From positions 1 through 64,000 of the forward strand of contig NZ_VDCQ01000054.1 in the NCBI RefSeq assembly GCF_006265175.1: a DNA stretch of 64,000 bases, read 5' to 3'. The first letter of the stretch is position 1, and each line of letters opens with the position of its first letter. The position numbers and the translations under genes are program-made. Shown here one piece after another: positions 44,208 to 53,105 of this stretch. The notes under the pieces were generated by a model. The model ran no database searches, was not told where the DNA came from, and saw nothing but the letters and a program-made list of their open reading frames with translations. Source of the stretch: Paenibacillus hemerocallicola (lineage in GTDB: Bacteria; Bacillota; Bacilli; Paenibacillales; NBRC-103111).

Positions 44208-44413
44208 GCCTGGTCTTCCTTTCCGGGTTCCATTCATTGGCTTTATTTTACCATACAAACATGCGAAAAGTCGCCGTATCCGGGCGGATGACCCGGGCAA
44301 AACACCCAGCGGGCGCATACATTGGAATCGGGACATTTCAGATTGCCTAGAAAGTCACAAGAGGACTGGCACTCAAACAAAATCATTCGAACTTCAATTA
44401 TGGAGGAATCGCC

Positions 44414-44776
44414 ATGAATTATGTAGTTCAGCCGGGGGATACGCTGTATGCGATCGCGAGCCGCTACGGGGTTACGGTGCAGGCGCTGATGCAGGCGAAC
44501 GGATTGACGTCGCCGGGGCAGCTGTATGCCGGACAAACGATTTTCATTCCGCGGCCGACGCCGCCGGGACCGTTTCCACCGGGGCCCGGACCGTTTCCCC
44601 CAATCCCCGGACCCGCTCCGGGACGCCAGTTGGAACAAAGGGTCCAGCGTCTGGAGACGGAGACCGACCGGCTGCAGCAGCGTCTCAGACGAACAGACAA
44701 CGAGGTGGACCGTCTGCGGCAGCGCGTCGATCGGCTGGATGAGCGCGTAAGGCGGCTCGAAGGGCACCAATCCTGA
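44414..44776 (+). CDS. LysM domain protein with proline-rich hinge and coiled coil
   Basis: A 120-residue protein. Residues 1-46 are one LysM module (MNYVVQPGDTLYAIASRYGV... QLYAGQTIFIP), then a Pro/Gly hinge (PTPPGPFPPGPGPFPP), then a charged heptad-like coiled coil (LEQRVQRLETETDRLQQRLR onwards). It lacks a signal peptide. LysM binds N-acetylglucosamine-containing polymers; without export signals, a spore-coat or mother-cell role as in SafA-type proteins is plausible. Start is behind ATGGAGGAAT. A strong terminator follows. Confidence 0.82.
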   Translation: MNYVVQPGDTLYAIASRYGVTVQALMQANGLTSPGQLYAGQTIFIPRPTPPGPFPPGPGPFPPIPGPAPGRQLEQRVQRLETETDRLQQRLRRTDNEVDRLRQRVDRLDERVRRLEGHQS

Positions 44777-44777
44777 T

Positions 44778-44821
44778 GCAAAAAAACGGGCGTTTTCCTC
44801 ATGGAAAAACGTCCGTTTTGC
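44778..44821. terminator. Strong bidirectional terminator after LysM gene
   Basis: GCAAAAAAACGGGCGTTTTCC pairs, with one bulge, to GGAAAAACGTCCGTTTTGC across a 4-base loop. Its A-rich and T-rich arms serve both the LysM gene and the convergent YjbQ gene. Confidence 0.88.
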
Positions 44822-44858
44822 GCTTGATCCCCGGATGGACGAACCACCGGGCCTACGC

Positions 44859-45257
44859 TTATCCGTTCAGCAGCTTCACATGGAACGTTCGCTCCCGCGG
44901 GCCGTCGAACTCGCAGAAGTAGATGCCCTGCCAGCGCCCGAGCACGAGACGGCCGTTATCGACGATGACCGTCTGCGAGGTGCCGGTCGTGATCGCTTTC
45001 AAATGCGAGGCCGTGTTGCCCTCGGCATGCCGGTATTTCGGATGGTTCCACGGGTACACCTCGTCCAGCCGCATGAGAACGTCATGCTTGACGTCCGGAT
45101 CGGCATTCTCATTGATCGCAATACCGGCTGTCGTATGGGGACAGTACACGACTGCAATGCCTTGCCGGAAATGTTCCTGTTGGATCCGTTCGGCTACTTG
45201 CCGGGTAATGTCGATCATTTGATCCCGCTGTCGGGTGGATAAGGAAAACGAATGCAT
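44859..45257 (-). CDS. YjbQ family protein (UPF0047)
   Basis: A 132-residue protein of the YjbQ family, sometimes called secondary thiamine-phosphate synthase. The conserved elements are [52 protein letters not shown] and [13 protein letters not shown], with the PHTT and NTASH motifs around the putative active site. ATG 45257 follows AAAGGAG. The cellular role is unsettled. Its upstream gene, an acyltransferase, is on the same strand 33 bases away. Confidence 0.9.
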   Translation of the reverse strand: MHSFSLSTRQRDQMIDITRQVAERIQQEHFRQGIAVVYCPHTTAGIAINENADPDVKHDVLMRLDEVYPWNHPKYRHAEGNTASHLKAITTGTSQTVIVDNGRLVLGRWQGIYFCEFDGPRERTFHVKLLNG

Positions 45258-45290
45258 GAGCAGACTCCTTTCGCCGTTCGAGCCCGGACG

Positions 45291-46352
45291 TTATTTGCCG
45301 AACAAAATCCAAGATGCCTTCACTCGCTTCAATTGGTTCACGATCACCCAAGGGACGATGACGATGAGGACGATGCCTCCCCATAAAGCGGCATGGTATT
45401 CCCACCCGCCCGGAGCGACGGCGGCGTGCATGGTATAGTACCCGAGCAATGCGGGATGGATGAAATAGACGCCGAACGAAGCCGCGCCGAGCGAAGATAA
45501 AGCGCCGGCCAAGCGGGGGGCGTTCGATAGCCAATGCCGGCCGATCCATACGAAGCTGATCGTGACCAGCACGGGATATAAGGTGAACAGCAGCTCGAAT
45601 TCCCACCATTTGAACTGCGTGCCGTATTGCGCTTGCAGACTGAGCAGCAGAAAGGCGAAGCCGACGGATGCGGTGGCGGCGGTAACCCAATACACATTGC
45701 GGTTCAGCCAGCCGATGAACCGCTCGTAGTACATCCCGAGGGAGCCTCCGATACAGAATAGGGCGAAATACGTAATGAACAGACGGTCGCCGTGAGGGAT
45801 CGGCGCGTTAGCGTATTGGCTGTAAATACTGACTGCGGCTTGGACTGCGATGCCGAACAGCCACAAATAGCGGGCAAGAGGGCGGCACAGCTTGACCAGC
45901 GTAACGAGAAGCGGAAACAGCGCATAAAACTGCATAATGAGCGCCATGAAGTACAAATGGTAGCCGGCTTCCGCCCATGGAAGCAGCCGGGCGAATTCCT
46001 GCAGCGAGAAATGCACGTTGACCGCCGGATTCAACCATTGATCGTACAAGTAATAGAAGCACGACCATACCAAATACGGAATCAAAATGAATTGAAGCCG
46101 TTTCCGGTAAAAACCGGGAATGCGGCGCACGCTCCAATTGTCGAAGTAGCTGTAGAACAAGACGAGTCCGCTTAGCAGGACGAAAGCCTGCACCGGAAAG
46201 TAGCTCAAATTGTTGATGCCGAAGTACAGCGTATGCGATCGGGAGCCGAGCGGCAGCTCAACCCGTGGGGTGGCCGTTCCGTGGATCAGAAGCACGGCGA
46301 CGATCGCGAGCGCGCGGACGATGTCCAGCTCCAGCAGTTTCGGTTTGCTCAA
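45291..46352 (-). CDS. Acyltransferase family membrane protein
   Basis: A 353-residue integral membrane protein with about ten hydrophobic spans, of the acyltransferase_3 family. The N-terminus ELDIVRALAIVAVLLIHGT carries the conserved RAxAI...H motif expected of the family, followed by RKRLQFILIPYLVWS. Family members O-acetylate cell-surface polysaccharides or modify wall polymers. The TTG start at 46352 follows GAAAGGTAG. The acceptor is unknown. YjbQ downstream may be cotranscribed but need not be functionally linked. Confidence 0.87.
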   Translation of the reverse strand: MSKPKLLELDIVRALAIVAVLLIHGTATPRVELPLGSRSHTLYFGINNLSYFPVQAFVLLSGLVLFYSYFDNWSVRRIPGFYRKRLQFILIPYLVWSCFYYLYDQWLNPAVNVHFSLQEFARLLPWAEAGYHLYFMALIMQFYALFPLLVTLVKLCRPLARYLWLFGIAVQAAVSIYSQYANAPIPHGDRLFITYFALFCIGGSLGMYYERFIGWLNRNVYWVTAATASVGFAFLLLSLQAQYGTQFKWWEFELLFTLYPVLVTISFVWIGRHWLSNAPRLAGALSSLGAASFGVYFIHPALLGYYTMHAAVAPGGWEYHAALWGGIVLIVIVPWVIVNQLKRVKASWILFGK

Positions 46353-46519
46353 AAGAAATCGCTACCTTTCATGAAAAATGGTGCCGATGCTTGCCAAAAG
46401 ATCTATGTAAGTATACTTCAAAACGGTTCGATTGCCTAGAACAGCGAAGGCTGGCTGAAAGCTGGGCAACCGCTTGCGTATCCGGCTTTGCCGAGACAAA
46501 GCTTTACAGGAGGAACAAC

Positions 46520-47284
46520 ATGACCGAATGGAAGTCCGCGGAGCAAATCGCCCGAATGGCCCGGGCGGGCTCCATACTCGCCTCTTGCAGGGAGGCGTTG
46601 AAAACGTATGTGAAGCCCGGCGTATCGACGCTCGACATAGACGGCTTCGTCGAACGTTTTCTGGCCGAGCGGGGCGCGACACCCGAGCAAAAAGGGTACA
46701 GCGGATATCCTTACGCCACGTGCGCTTCCGTCAACGATGTCGCTTGCCACGGCATGCCGGGCCCGGAGCGGCTTCGCGACGGAGATATCGTCACGATCGA
46801 CATGGTCGTCAACCGCGAAGGCTGGCTCGCCGATTCGGCCTGGACGTTTGCCGTAGGCCGCATATCGGCATCGTCCCGCCGCTTGATGCGCACCGCCAAA
46901 ACGTGCTTGTACGCCGGAATCGCCCAAGCGATCCCCGGCAGCCGGATCGGCGATATCGCACACGCGATCCAGAGCATCGCCTCGGCCAAAGGCTACAAAG
47001 TGCTGCCCGACTTTACCGGTCACGGCATCGGCACTTCGATTCACGAATGGCCCTCCGTGAAGCATACGGGCAAGCCCGGCAAAGGCGTCCGTTTGGAGGA
47101 AGGCATGGTGATCACGATCGAGCCGATATTGACGGCGGGCAAGCCGAAGGTGAAGATCGAATCCGACGGCTGGACGGCAAGAGCGATAGACGGCAAGCGA
47201 TCGGCCCAATTCGAGCATACGGTAGCCGTGACCCGGGACGGTCCGCTCATTCTGACGGCGCTCGCGCCCAGGCTGTACAAATAG
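46520..47284 (+). CDS. map: Type I methionine aminopeptidase
   Basis: It removes initiator methionine from nascent proteins using a dinuclear metal centre. 254 residues. Metal ligands can be placed at D94 (IVTIDMVVNREG), D105 (WLADSAWTF), the His of PDFTGHGIGTSIHEWPSV, the Glu of ITIEPIL and the Glu of AQFEHTVAV; H77 in ACHGMPGPE aids catalysis. ATG 46520 follows CAGGAGG. It is not in a ribosomal-protein operon here, so it is probably a second, stand-alone copy of the enzyme. Confidence 0.93.
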   Translation: MTEWKSAEQIARMARAGSILASCREALKTYVKPGVSTLDIDGFVERFLAERGATPEQKGYSGYPYATCASVNDVACHGMPGPERLRDGDIVTIDMVVNREGWLADSAWTFAVGRISASSRRLMRTAKTCLYAGIAQAIPGSRIGDIAHAIQSIASAKGYKVLPDFTGHGIGTSIHEWPSVKHTGKPGKGVRLEEGMVITIEPILTAGKPKVKIESDGWTARAIDGKRSAQFEHTVAVTRDGPLILTALAPRLYK

Positions 47285-47398
47285 ACCGGATTGGTCTGGG
47301 GATATTCGATGAATACGCCCGTCAGGCAAACGATTAGAGCAATGAGTTTCATTAACAGTGGTTCATTAGTGCCATTTGCGATGCACGACAAGGCACGG

Positions 47399-48118
47399 CT
47401 AATGTGTACTAGGTTGTCCGTTCGTTTCCGGGACTATGCCGGATCGGCGCCGGTCCAGCCATTTGAGCGCTTCCCGCTTGCTGAGCGGAGAGAGCGGCTC
47501 GGACTCGACGAATCGGATAACCGCTCCGGGATCGGTTTTCGAATATTCGCGCAGTGCCCAGCCGATCGCTTTGCGGATGAAAAATTCCCGGGATTCCGCC
47601 GTGCGCCGTATATGATCGAAGAGCAGGTCCTCATCGGTGTTGCGCTTGTATTTCAATTGAAATAGCAGCGCGGTCCGCTGCAGCCACATATCGTCCGACG
47701 TAATCCAGAGCTCGGCGCGCATCGGGGCAAGAAGCGGATCGCGCAGCAGGATCGGCCCGATCAGACTAGCGGCGATAATGTCGACCGTATCCCACCACGG
47801 CTTCGTCACGACCAGCGACTCTAGCATTTCGAGGTGCCGCTCGTCCAGCCGTTTCGCCTGCTTGGCCAGCACATCCATGGCGGCGTATTGAAATTCGCGT
47901 TCCGGAAGCTCCCATAGCCCGAGTACCGTTTGTTCGAGGAGGCCTGCGGGAACGGGGCCGCGGCTGGATAGCCACTCTCCGACGACCGATTTGCGCAACG
48001 GCGATTTGATTCCGGCAAATTCGAACTGTCCGCGCATATACGTCTTCATCGCTTCGGCCTCATTCCGGTTGGAGCAAGCCGCGAATCGGGCCTGCAAATC
48101 GGATATCCACACGTTCAT
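47399..48118 (-). CDS. DNA alkylation repair protein (AlkD-like HEAT fold)
   Basis: A 239-residue all-helical protein of the AlkC/AlkD alkylpurine glycosylase group. WISDLQARFAACSNRNEAEA starts the HEAT-repeat array; MRGQFEFAGIKSPLRKSVVG and KPWWDTVDIIAASLIGP show the W and D of the catalytic groove. SREFFIRKAIGWALREYSKT is strongly conserved in the family. ATG 48118 follows AAAGGAGG. It should remove N3- or N7-alkylated purines. The 47285-47398 gap before it has no clear element. Confidence 0.9.
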   Translation of the reverse strand: MNVWISDLQARFAACSNRNEAEAMKTYMRGQFEFAGIKSPLRKSVVGEWLSSRGPVPAGLLEQTVLGLWELPEREFQYAAMDVLAKQAKRLDERHLEMLESLVVTKPWWDTVDIIAASLIGPILLRDPLLAPMRAELWITSDDMWLQRTALLFQLKYKRNTDEDLLFDHIRRTAESREFFIRKAIGWALREYSKTDPGAVIRFVESEPLSPLSKREALKWLDRRRSGIVPETNGQPSTH

Positions 48119-48297
48119 GACGAGCCTCCTTTGGGATGCATGACTGCATGAATGGTTAACGATGCGAACGGTTTACCCTATCAATTGTATGCATGCGGGC
48201 GATTTCCGCGCAAGTGCCTCTTTCGAGGAAATGTTGGCACAGGAAGCGGGCTTGCGTTACAATTGCAGCTATACGGATAGAAGGCGAGGGGCAGCAG

Positions 48298-49260
48298 ATG
48301 AATATCGTAGTATTGGACGGGTACACGCTCAATCCGGGCGATTTGAGCTGGTCGAGATTGGAGAGCATCGGGAATTTGACGGTTTACGAGAGAACGCCGC
48401 CCGACCTTATTGTGGACCGTGCGAAGGACGCGGACGTGATTTTGACGAATAAAACGCCTCTGCGGGCCGAAACGCTTGAAAAGCTGCCGAAGCTCGCTTA
48501 CATCGGGGTGCTCGCTACCGGCTATGATGTCGTCGATGCGGGCGAAGCGGCAAAGCGGGGCATCCCGGTCGCGAACGTGCCTGCCTACAGCTCTGCATCT
48601 GTTGCCCAGCTTGTATTTTCGCTGCTTCTGGAGCTTTGCCATCGCGTCGGCCTGCACGATGAGGCGGTCCGGGGAGGCGCTTGGTCGGCCAGCCCGGACT
48701 TCAGCTTTTGGAAGACGCCGCTCGTGGAGCTTGCCGGCAAGACGCTGGGCATCGTGGGGATCGGCGGTATCGGCGAACAAGTGGCCGCGATCGGACAAGC
48801 TTTCGGCATGAACGTCATCGCGACGAACCGCAGCGGCAAGAAGCCGGCTACGGAAGGCGTTCGTCTGGTTGCGTTGGAGAGGTTGTTCGAGGAGTCGGAC
48901 GTTGTTACGCTTCACTGCCCGTTGACACCGGAGACCGAGGGACTCATTCGGGCCGAGACGTTGTCGCGCATGAAGCAGAGCGCTTTCGTGATCAACACGG
49001 GACGCGGCAAGCTGGTCAAAGAGCAGGATTTGGCGGATGCGCTGAATTCGGGAACGATCGCCGGAGCCGGATTGGACGTGCTGTCCACGGAGCCGCCATC
49101 GGCAGAAAACCCGCTGTTGACTGCGCGCAACTGCGTCATTACGCCTCATATCGGATGGGCTTCGGTCGAAGCGCGCGCGAGGCTGATGGAGATAGCGGCC
49201 GAGAACGTAGAAGCGTTCCTGGCCGGCAAGCCTGTTCATATAGTAAACCGAATCGGGTGA
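48298..49260 (+). CDS. D-2-hydroxyacid dehydrogenase (hydroxypyruvate/glyoxylate reductase-like)
   Basis: A 320-residue NAD(P)-dependent dehydrogenase. The nucleotide motif is GIVGIGGIGEQVAAIGQAFG; catalytic Arg in VINTGRGKLVKEQDLADALN, Glu in the LDVLSTEPPS region and His in ITPHIGWASVEA are in place. ATG 48298 follows AAGGCGAGGGG; the in-frame extension upstream is unlikely. It precedes a glycerate kinase gene by 18 bases, so D-glycerate is the probable product or substrate, reducing hydroxypyruvate or glyoxylate. Confidence 0.9.
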   Translation: MNIVVLDGYTLNPGDLSWSRLESIGNLTVYERTPPDLIVDRAKDADVILTNKTPLRAETLEKLPKLAYIGVLATGYDVVDAGEAAKRGIPVANVPAYSSASVAQLVFSLLLELCHRVGLHDEAVRGGAWSASPDFSFWKTPLVELAGKTLGIVGIGGIGEQVAAIGQAFGMNVIATNRSGKKPATEGVRLVALERLFEESDVVTLHCPLTPETEGLIRAETLSRMKQSAFVINTGRGKLVKEQDLADALNSGTIAGAGLDVLSTEPPSAENPLLTARNCVITPHIGWASVEARARLMEIAAENVEAFLAGKPVHIVNRIG

Positions 49261-49278
49261 GAAAGGATGGAAGGACAA

Positions 49279-50475
49279 ATGAGCGGATTGAACAACCTTG
49301 GAGCTAACGGGGGACAGCCGTCTGCCGGTTTTCGCGTCGTTGTCTCGCCCGATTCGTTTAAGGGCAGCTTGTCGTCGGTGGAGGCGGCGGAAGCGATCCG
49401 ATCGGGCGTATGCCGGGCGGCTCCGGACGCGCATGTAACGATCGTGCCGATGGCGGATGGCGGAGAGGGGACGGTAGACGCCGTGCTTGCCGCGGCTGGC
49501 GGCGAGCGGGTAACCGTGACGGTAACAGGGCCGCTGGGAGAGCCAGTGGAAGCGGCTTACGGCATTCTTTCGGACGGACGAACGGCGGTCATCGAGATGG
49601 CGGCCGCCTCGGGCTTGCCGCTGTTGTCTGCGGAAGCGCGCGATCCGATGGCGGCCACTACATACGGGACGGGACAGCTTCTTCGCGACGCTCTGGAACG
49701 GGGAGCGAAACGGATTATGATCGGTTTGGGCGGCAGCGCTACGAATGACGGAGGGATGGGCATGGCCCAAGCGCTCGGTGTCCGTTTCCTTGACCGGACC
49801 GGTCAGGAAATGACCGGGTACGGCTGCGGCCGGCTGCTTGCCGACATCGAGTCGATCGATTCAGCTGGCATCGATCCTCGACTGGCGTCGGCGGAAGTTA
49901 CGATACTTAGCGACGTTACGAATCCGCTGTGCGGCTCCGACGGCGCTTCGGCCGTGTACGGTCCGCAGAAGGGCGCTACGCCGGAGCTGGTGCAGCGGCT
50001 GGATGCCGGGCTGGCCCATTATGCAGCGCGAATAGCCGCCCATAACGGGCGGCTCGTGCGCGACGTGCCGGGCGCGGGTGCGGCAGGCGGCTTGGGTGCG
50101 GGCTTGCTTGCGTTCTGCAATGCCGAGATGAAGCCGGGGATTCGCGTTATTATGGAACTGGCCGGCTTCGAACGCGCGGTAGAAGGCGCGCGTCTTGTCA
50201 TTACTGGCGAAGGGCGCACCGACGGGCAGACCGCCTTCGGCAAAGTGCCGGCCGGCATTGCCGATGCGGCGCGGCGAACCGGCGTCCCTGTCGTGTGCTT
50301 GTCGGGCGGCCTCGGCGAAGGCTCGGATGTTTTGTATGAACATGGCATCGCCGCCCTGTTCAGCATCGCCAACCGGCCGATGGCGCTGGACGAGGCGATG
50401 CGGGACGCAGGGACGCTGCTGGCGGAAGCGGCAGAGAACATCGTCCGGCTGTACCGGGCGGGAATGCGGAGTTAA
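49279..50475 (+). CDS. Glycerate kinase
   Basis: A 398-residue type I glycerate kinase (GarK/GlxK family), phosphorylating D-glycerate. Motifs are VVSPDSFKGSLSSVEAAEAI, VPMADGGEGTVDAVLAAAGG, IGLGGSATNDGGMGMAQAL, and LSDVTNPLCGSDGASAVYGP, with VITGEGRTDGQTAFGKVPAG in the C-terminal domain. ATG 49279 is chosen since GGATGGAAGGA precedes it, while the ATG at 49267 abuts a short site. Together with the hydroxyacid dehydrogenase it forms a glycerate entry module to glycolysis. Confidence 0.92.
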   Translation: MSGLNNLGANGGQPSAGFRVVVSPDSFKGSLSSVEAAEAIRSGVCRAAPDAHVTIVPMADGGEGTVDAVLAAAGGERVTVTVTGPLGEPVEAAYGILSDGRTAVIEMAAASGLPLLSAEARDPMAATTYGTGQLLRDALERGAKRIMIGLGGSATNDGGMGMAQALGVRFLDRTGQEMTGYGCGRLLADIESIDSAGIDPRLASAEVTILSDVTNPLCGSDGASAVYGPQKGATPELVQRLDAGLAHYAARIAAHNGRLVRDVPGAGAAGGLGAGLLAFCNAEMKPGIRVIMELAGFERAVEGARLVITGEGRTDGQTAFGKVPAGIADAARRTGVPVVCLSGGLGEGSDVLYEHGIAALFSIANRPMALDEAMRDAGTLLAEAAENIVRLYRAGMRS

Positions 50476-50504
50476 TTTTCGCGTCAAAGTGCCCGATCCG
50501 AAAG

Positions 50505-50678
50505 TTAGTCGAATTTTTCCAGCTCGCGTTTCGATGCCGATTTTCCCGACTTTTCGCCGCGGACGGTTTGCTCGGAGGGCTCTTTCTCGATAACGTCGTT
50601 AACAAATGCCATATCCTGGTTTTCCGCTTTCATATGGGCCGTGCCTTTATAATTGCCTGCATGCCTTTTGTTTTCCAT
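50505..50678 (-). CDS. 57-residue small acidic/charged protein
   Basis: A short gene read from the raw sequence. It starts MENKRHAGNYKGTAHMKAEN and ends KSASKRELEKFD; it is hydrophilic with no cysteine or membrane segment. AAAGGAGCG lies eight bases before the ATG at 50678, and codons match its neighbours. No family is recognised; small hydrophilic proteins of this kind are frequent in spore formers, but membership of the SASP group cannot be claimed. The interval 50679-50940 holds no further clear gene. Confidence 0.6.
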   Translation of the reverse strand: MENKRHAGNYKGTAHMKAENQDMAFVNDVIEKEPSEQTVRGEKSGKSASKRELEKFD

Positions 50679-50964
50679 CGTTTTTTCGCTCCTTTTCCGG
50701 TATATATCGTCTCAATCGCGCGTACACGTAATACTGTGCGCATCGGAGTGGCCGAATATACGGATTGCCCGGAGCCGCGACTCGGCGGCTGTTCGGAGAT
50801 CCGCTATCCGCACCGCAGGGCTGCAAGGGAGGCGAGTCGTCTCTATGCTGGGCATTCCCGGACCGACATGGTACAATGGCAAGAATACCGTTTTGTTGTT
50901 ATCGTTTTATTGTATTTCATTATGTTAATCGTTAATAACGTGAACCGGGGAGAGGATGGAATCG

Positions 50965-51186
50965 ATGGATTTAACCGTGAAGTCCGAAGATAACGTAGCG
51001 TTCATGGTGGAAGGAATTAAAGGGAAGCTGAGAGTAGTGGCGGCCCAATCCATCAAAGCGGACCATTTCGATCTGGAAAAATACGAGGATTTGCGCGACA
51101 TGTACGACGTCGTCATGAACAAGCAGCACTTCAGCATCCGCGAAATCGAAGCGCTGTGCGACGAGCTAAGGCTGTTGAAAAAGTAG
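50965..51186 (+). CDS. DUF1128 family protein (YfkK, UPF0435)
   Basis: A 73-residue protein starting MDLTVKSEDNVAFMVEGIKG and ending with a helical FSIREIEALCDELRLLKK, which matches the YfkK/UPF0435 family, restricted to Bacillales. Function unknown. GGGGAGAGG precedes; ATG 50965 has better spacing than 50956. It is a single-gene unit with a strong terminator that overlaps the 3' end of the convergent glycosyltransferase gene. Confidence 0.88.
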   Translation: MDLTVKSEDNVAFMVEGIKGKLRVVAAQSIKADHFDLEKYEDLRDMYDVVMNKQHFSIREIEALCDELRLLKK

Positions 51187-51216
51187 CGGCCGTACCTCAA
51201 GGCGGCTATGCAAAAC

Positions 51217-51248
51217 AGGAAGGCGTTCTTCGCCTTCCTCCTTTTTTC
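51217..51248 (+). terminator. Terminator after the YfkK-like gene
   Basis: AGGAAGGCG (51217-51225) pairs perfectly with CGCCTTCCT (51231-51239), followed by CCTTTTTT. It abuts the stop codon of the convergent glycosyltransferase gene. Confidence 0.88.
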
Positions 51249-52416
51249 ATTTATCGCGCAGCCGCGACAGCGGATAAAACGTGCCGCGCCAATAAATGCC
51301 TCCGCGGCGAATCGTCAAGTAGACGGAGCGCGACAGCACGAGGACGAGTATCCAGACGGAGACCGGAAGCGCGAAAGCGTCGCTTCCCGAATGCCGGGAC
51401 AGCCGCCGGGTGCTGGCTACATAGAGCCCGATCATAATGACCGCGCTTATTGCGCAGGCGAACCCGCTCAACCGGGGAAGCAGCAGCAGTCCGGCGAACG
51501 GTCCGAAAAATGCCAATACTTGCCCGACAATGCCCCCGATCGCCATAGGAAGCCTGTAGCCGAAGCCGGAAAACATATTTTTCTCCAGCCCCTTCACCGC
51601 TTCGCGGAGATTCGGGTACCATTCGACCTCGAGATGATGCTTGCCGATCAGGAGCCGCTGCTTGAAGCGGGCTTTTTTGATTAGCAAGCCGAGACGCAAA
51701 TCGTCGTCGGGACGCATCGGGAATGCCCGGTGGGTGCCGATCGCCTCGTACGCTTTGCGGCCGATCAGGTTGAACGCCCCGATGCCGGTGCCGAAGTCGT
51801 GCTGCAGGTCGTCGTTGGCGCGCCACAGGCGCAAAAACAAAAATAGCGAAAACATGAAATATTGAACGAACGCGCGCAGCCAGAAGCCGTTTGCGATCAT
51901 CATCGGCGCGAGAGTCAAATGGTCGGCCCCGGATGACCGGATGTAGTCGACGGAATCCCGTATCGTTGTCGTGCCGAACCGAACATCCGCGTCGGTAAAC
52001 AGCAAGTATTTCCCTTTGGCCTGCAGATAGCCTTGATACAAGGCGTGATTTTTGCCGAGCCAGCCGTCGGGCAGCGTCGTGACATGTACGATTCGAAGCG
52101 GAATGCGGGTGGACGGGCGCTGCTCGGACCAGCGCTTTAATTCGTCCAGCCGTTTGCCCGTGCCGTCCTGGGAACGGTCGTTGACGGCTATAATTTCCAT
52201 CCGCGGGTAATCTTGCGCCAGCAGATGGCGAACCGTCTCCGCGATAGACGACTCTTCCTCCTTGGCGGCGATGATGACGGATACGAGAGGATTGTCGGTC
52301 CCGATGCCCGCCGATCGGGGAAGCGGTCGCAGCAGCTTGAGGCCGGGCAAAGCTGAAACCAGCGCGAAAAGCCAGTATAATAAAACAAGAACCGCTAACG
52401 CATCGAGCAGTCGCAT
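51247..52416 (-). CDS. Family 2 glycosyltransferase, membrane-bound
   Basis: A 389-residue enzyme with an N-terminal anchor (LLDALAVLVLLYWLFALVSA), a GT-A domain and C-terminal hydrophobic spans. PLVSVIIAAKEEESSIAETV, the metal-binding DADVRFG, and the acceptor-side segment FPMRPDDDLRLGLLIKKARF with its aspartates are present. The pattern resembles transferases acting on hydrophobic acceptors, such as carotenoid or hopanoid glycosyltransferases; the acceptor cannot be fixed. ATG 52416 follows TAAGGAGAACG. It is divergent from the YyaC gene. Confidence 0.88.
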   Translation of the reverse strand: MRLLDALAVLVLLYWLFALVSALPGLKLLRPLPRSAGIGTDNPLVSVIIAAKEEESSIAETVRHLLAQDYPRMEIIAVNDRSQDGTGKRLDELKRWSEQRPSTRIPLRIVHVTTLPDGWLGKNHALYQGYLQAKGKYLLFTDADVRFGTTTIRDSVDYIRSSGADHLTLAPMMIANGFWLRAFVQYFMFSLFLFLRLWRANDDLQHDFGTGIGAFNLIGRKAYEAIGTHRAFPMRPDDDLRLGLLIKKARFKQRLLIGKHHLEVEWYPNLREAVKGLEKNMFSGFGYRLPMAIGGIVGQVLAFFGPFAGLLLLPRLSGFACAISAVIMIGLYVASTRRLSRHSGSDAFALPVSVWILVLVLSRSVYLTIRRGGIYWRGTFYPLSRLRDK

Positions 52417-52510
52417 GGTCGTTCTCCTTATGGAATAAATGCGGAGCAAGCGACTTTATTGTAACATAGCGATCGGGACATTCGCGAGACGATGCGGGAG
52501 GAGGGGTGGA

Positions 52511-53023
52511 ATGGGGCTTGAACCGGTTCGGCAGAAAGTGAAAGGAGACCGGCTGCCGGAATTTTTCCGTTACATTCGGGATCAGGGAATAGATGCGGAG
52601 CATATCGTATTCGTATGTATCGGCACGGACCGGTCGACGGGAGACGCTCTCGGACCGTTAGTCGGAACCTTTCTGCGCGAAGCGGGCTACGGGCAAGTCA
52701 TCGGCACTCTCGATGCTCCTTGCGATGCCAGCAACCTCGAGCAGCGGCTGAACGAAATTCCGCAAGGGAGGATCGTAGTGGCGATCGACGCCTGCCTCGG
52801 TCTTTCTACTTCGATAGGGTTGTTTCAAGTAGCCAACCATCCGCTCGAGCCGGGTAAATCGGTCGGCAGGACGCTTCCTCCCGTGGGCCGGTTTTCGATA
52901 GCCGCGATCGTAAATGCCGATGGACCGAAGCAGTATTGGATTTTGCAGAGCACCTCCCTTTACCGGGTCATGACTATGGCGCGGGAGATCGCCGCGGCCG
53001 TGCGGACGGTGTTCCCGATCTGA
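52511..53023 (+). CDS. yyaC: Spore protease YyaC family protein
   Basis: A 170-residue protein of the YyaC family, related to the germination protease GPR fold and restricted to spore formers. Signature segments are IVFVCIGTDRSTGDALGPLV, GTLDAPCDASNLEQRLNEIP, VVAIDACLG and GRTLPPVGRFSIAAIVNADG. ATG 52511 follows GGGAGGAGGGG. The exact target is not established; involvement in sporulation or germination is inferred from family distribution. It supports the organism being a spore former. Confidence 0.9.
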   Translation: MGLEPVRQKVKGDRLPEFFRYIRDQGIDAEHIVFVCIGTDRSTGDALGPLVGTFLREAGYGQVIGTLDAPCDASNLEQRLNEIPQGRIVVAIDACLGLSTSIGLFQVANHPLEPGKSVGRTLPPVGRFSIAAIVNADGPKQYWILQSTSLYRVMTMAREIAAAVRTVFPI

Positions 53024-53049
53024 GCGCAATATTCGGCGCTATAAAGCCA

Positions 53050-53105
53050 GAAGAGCCCCTCCGGCGGAAACGGAAGTTTCCTTCAGGAACGGGCTCTTCG
53101 TTTTA
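53050..53105 (+). terminator. Terminator after yyaC
   Basis: GAAGAGCCC (53050-53058) pairs with GGGCTCTTC (53091-53099) around a folded interior (GGAAAC/GTTTCC), then GTTTT. It overlaps the 3' end of the convergent small membrane-protein gene. Confidence 0.82.

Noticed and set aside
47285-47398. Possible regulatory element between map and the AlkD-like gene
   Set aside because: Only short AATGA/TCATT repeats are visible; no convincing terminator, promoter or gene.
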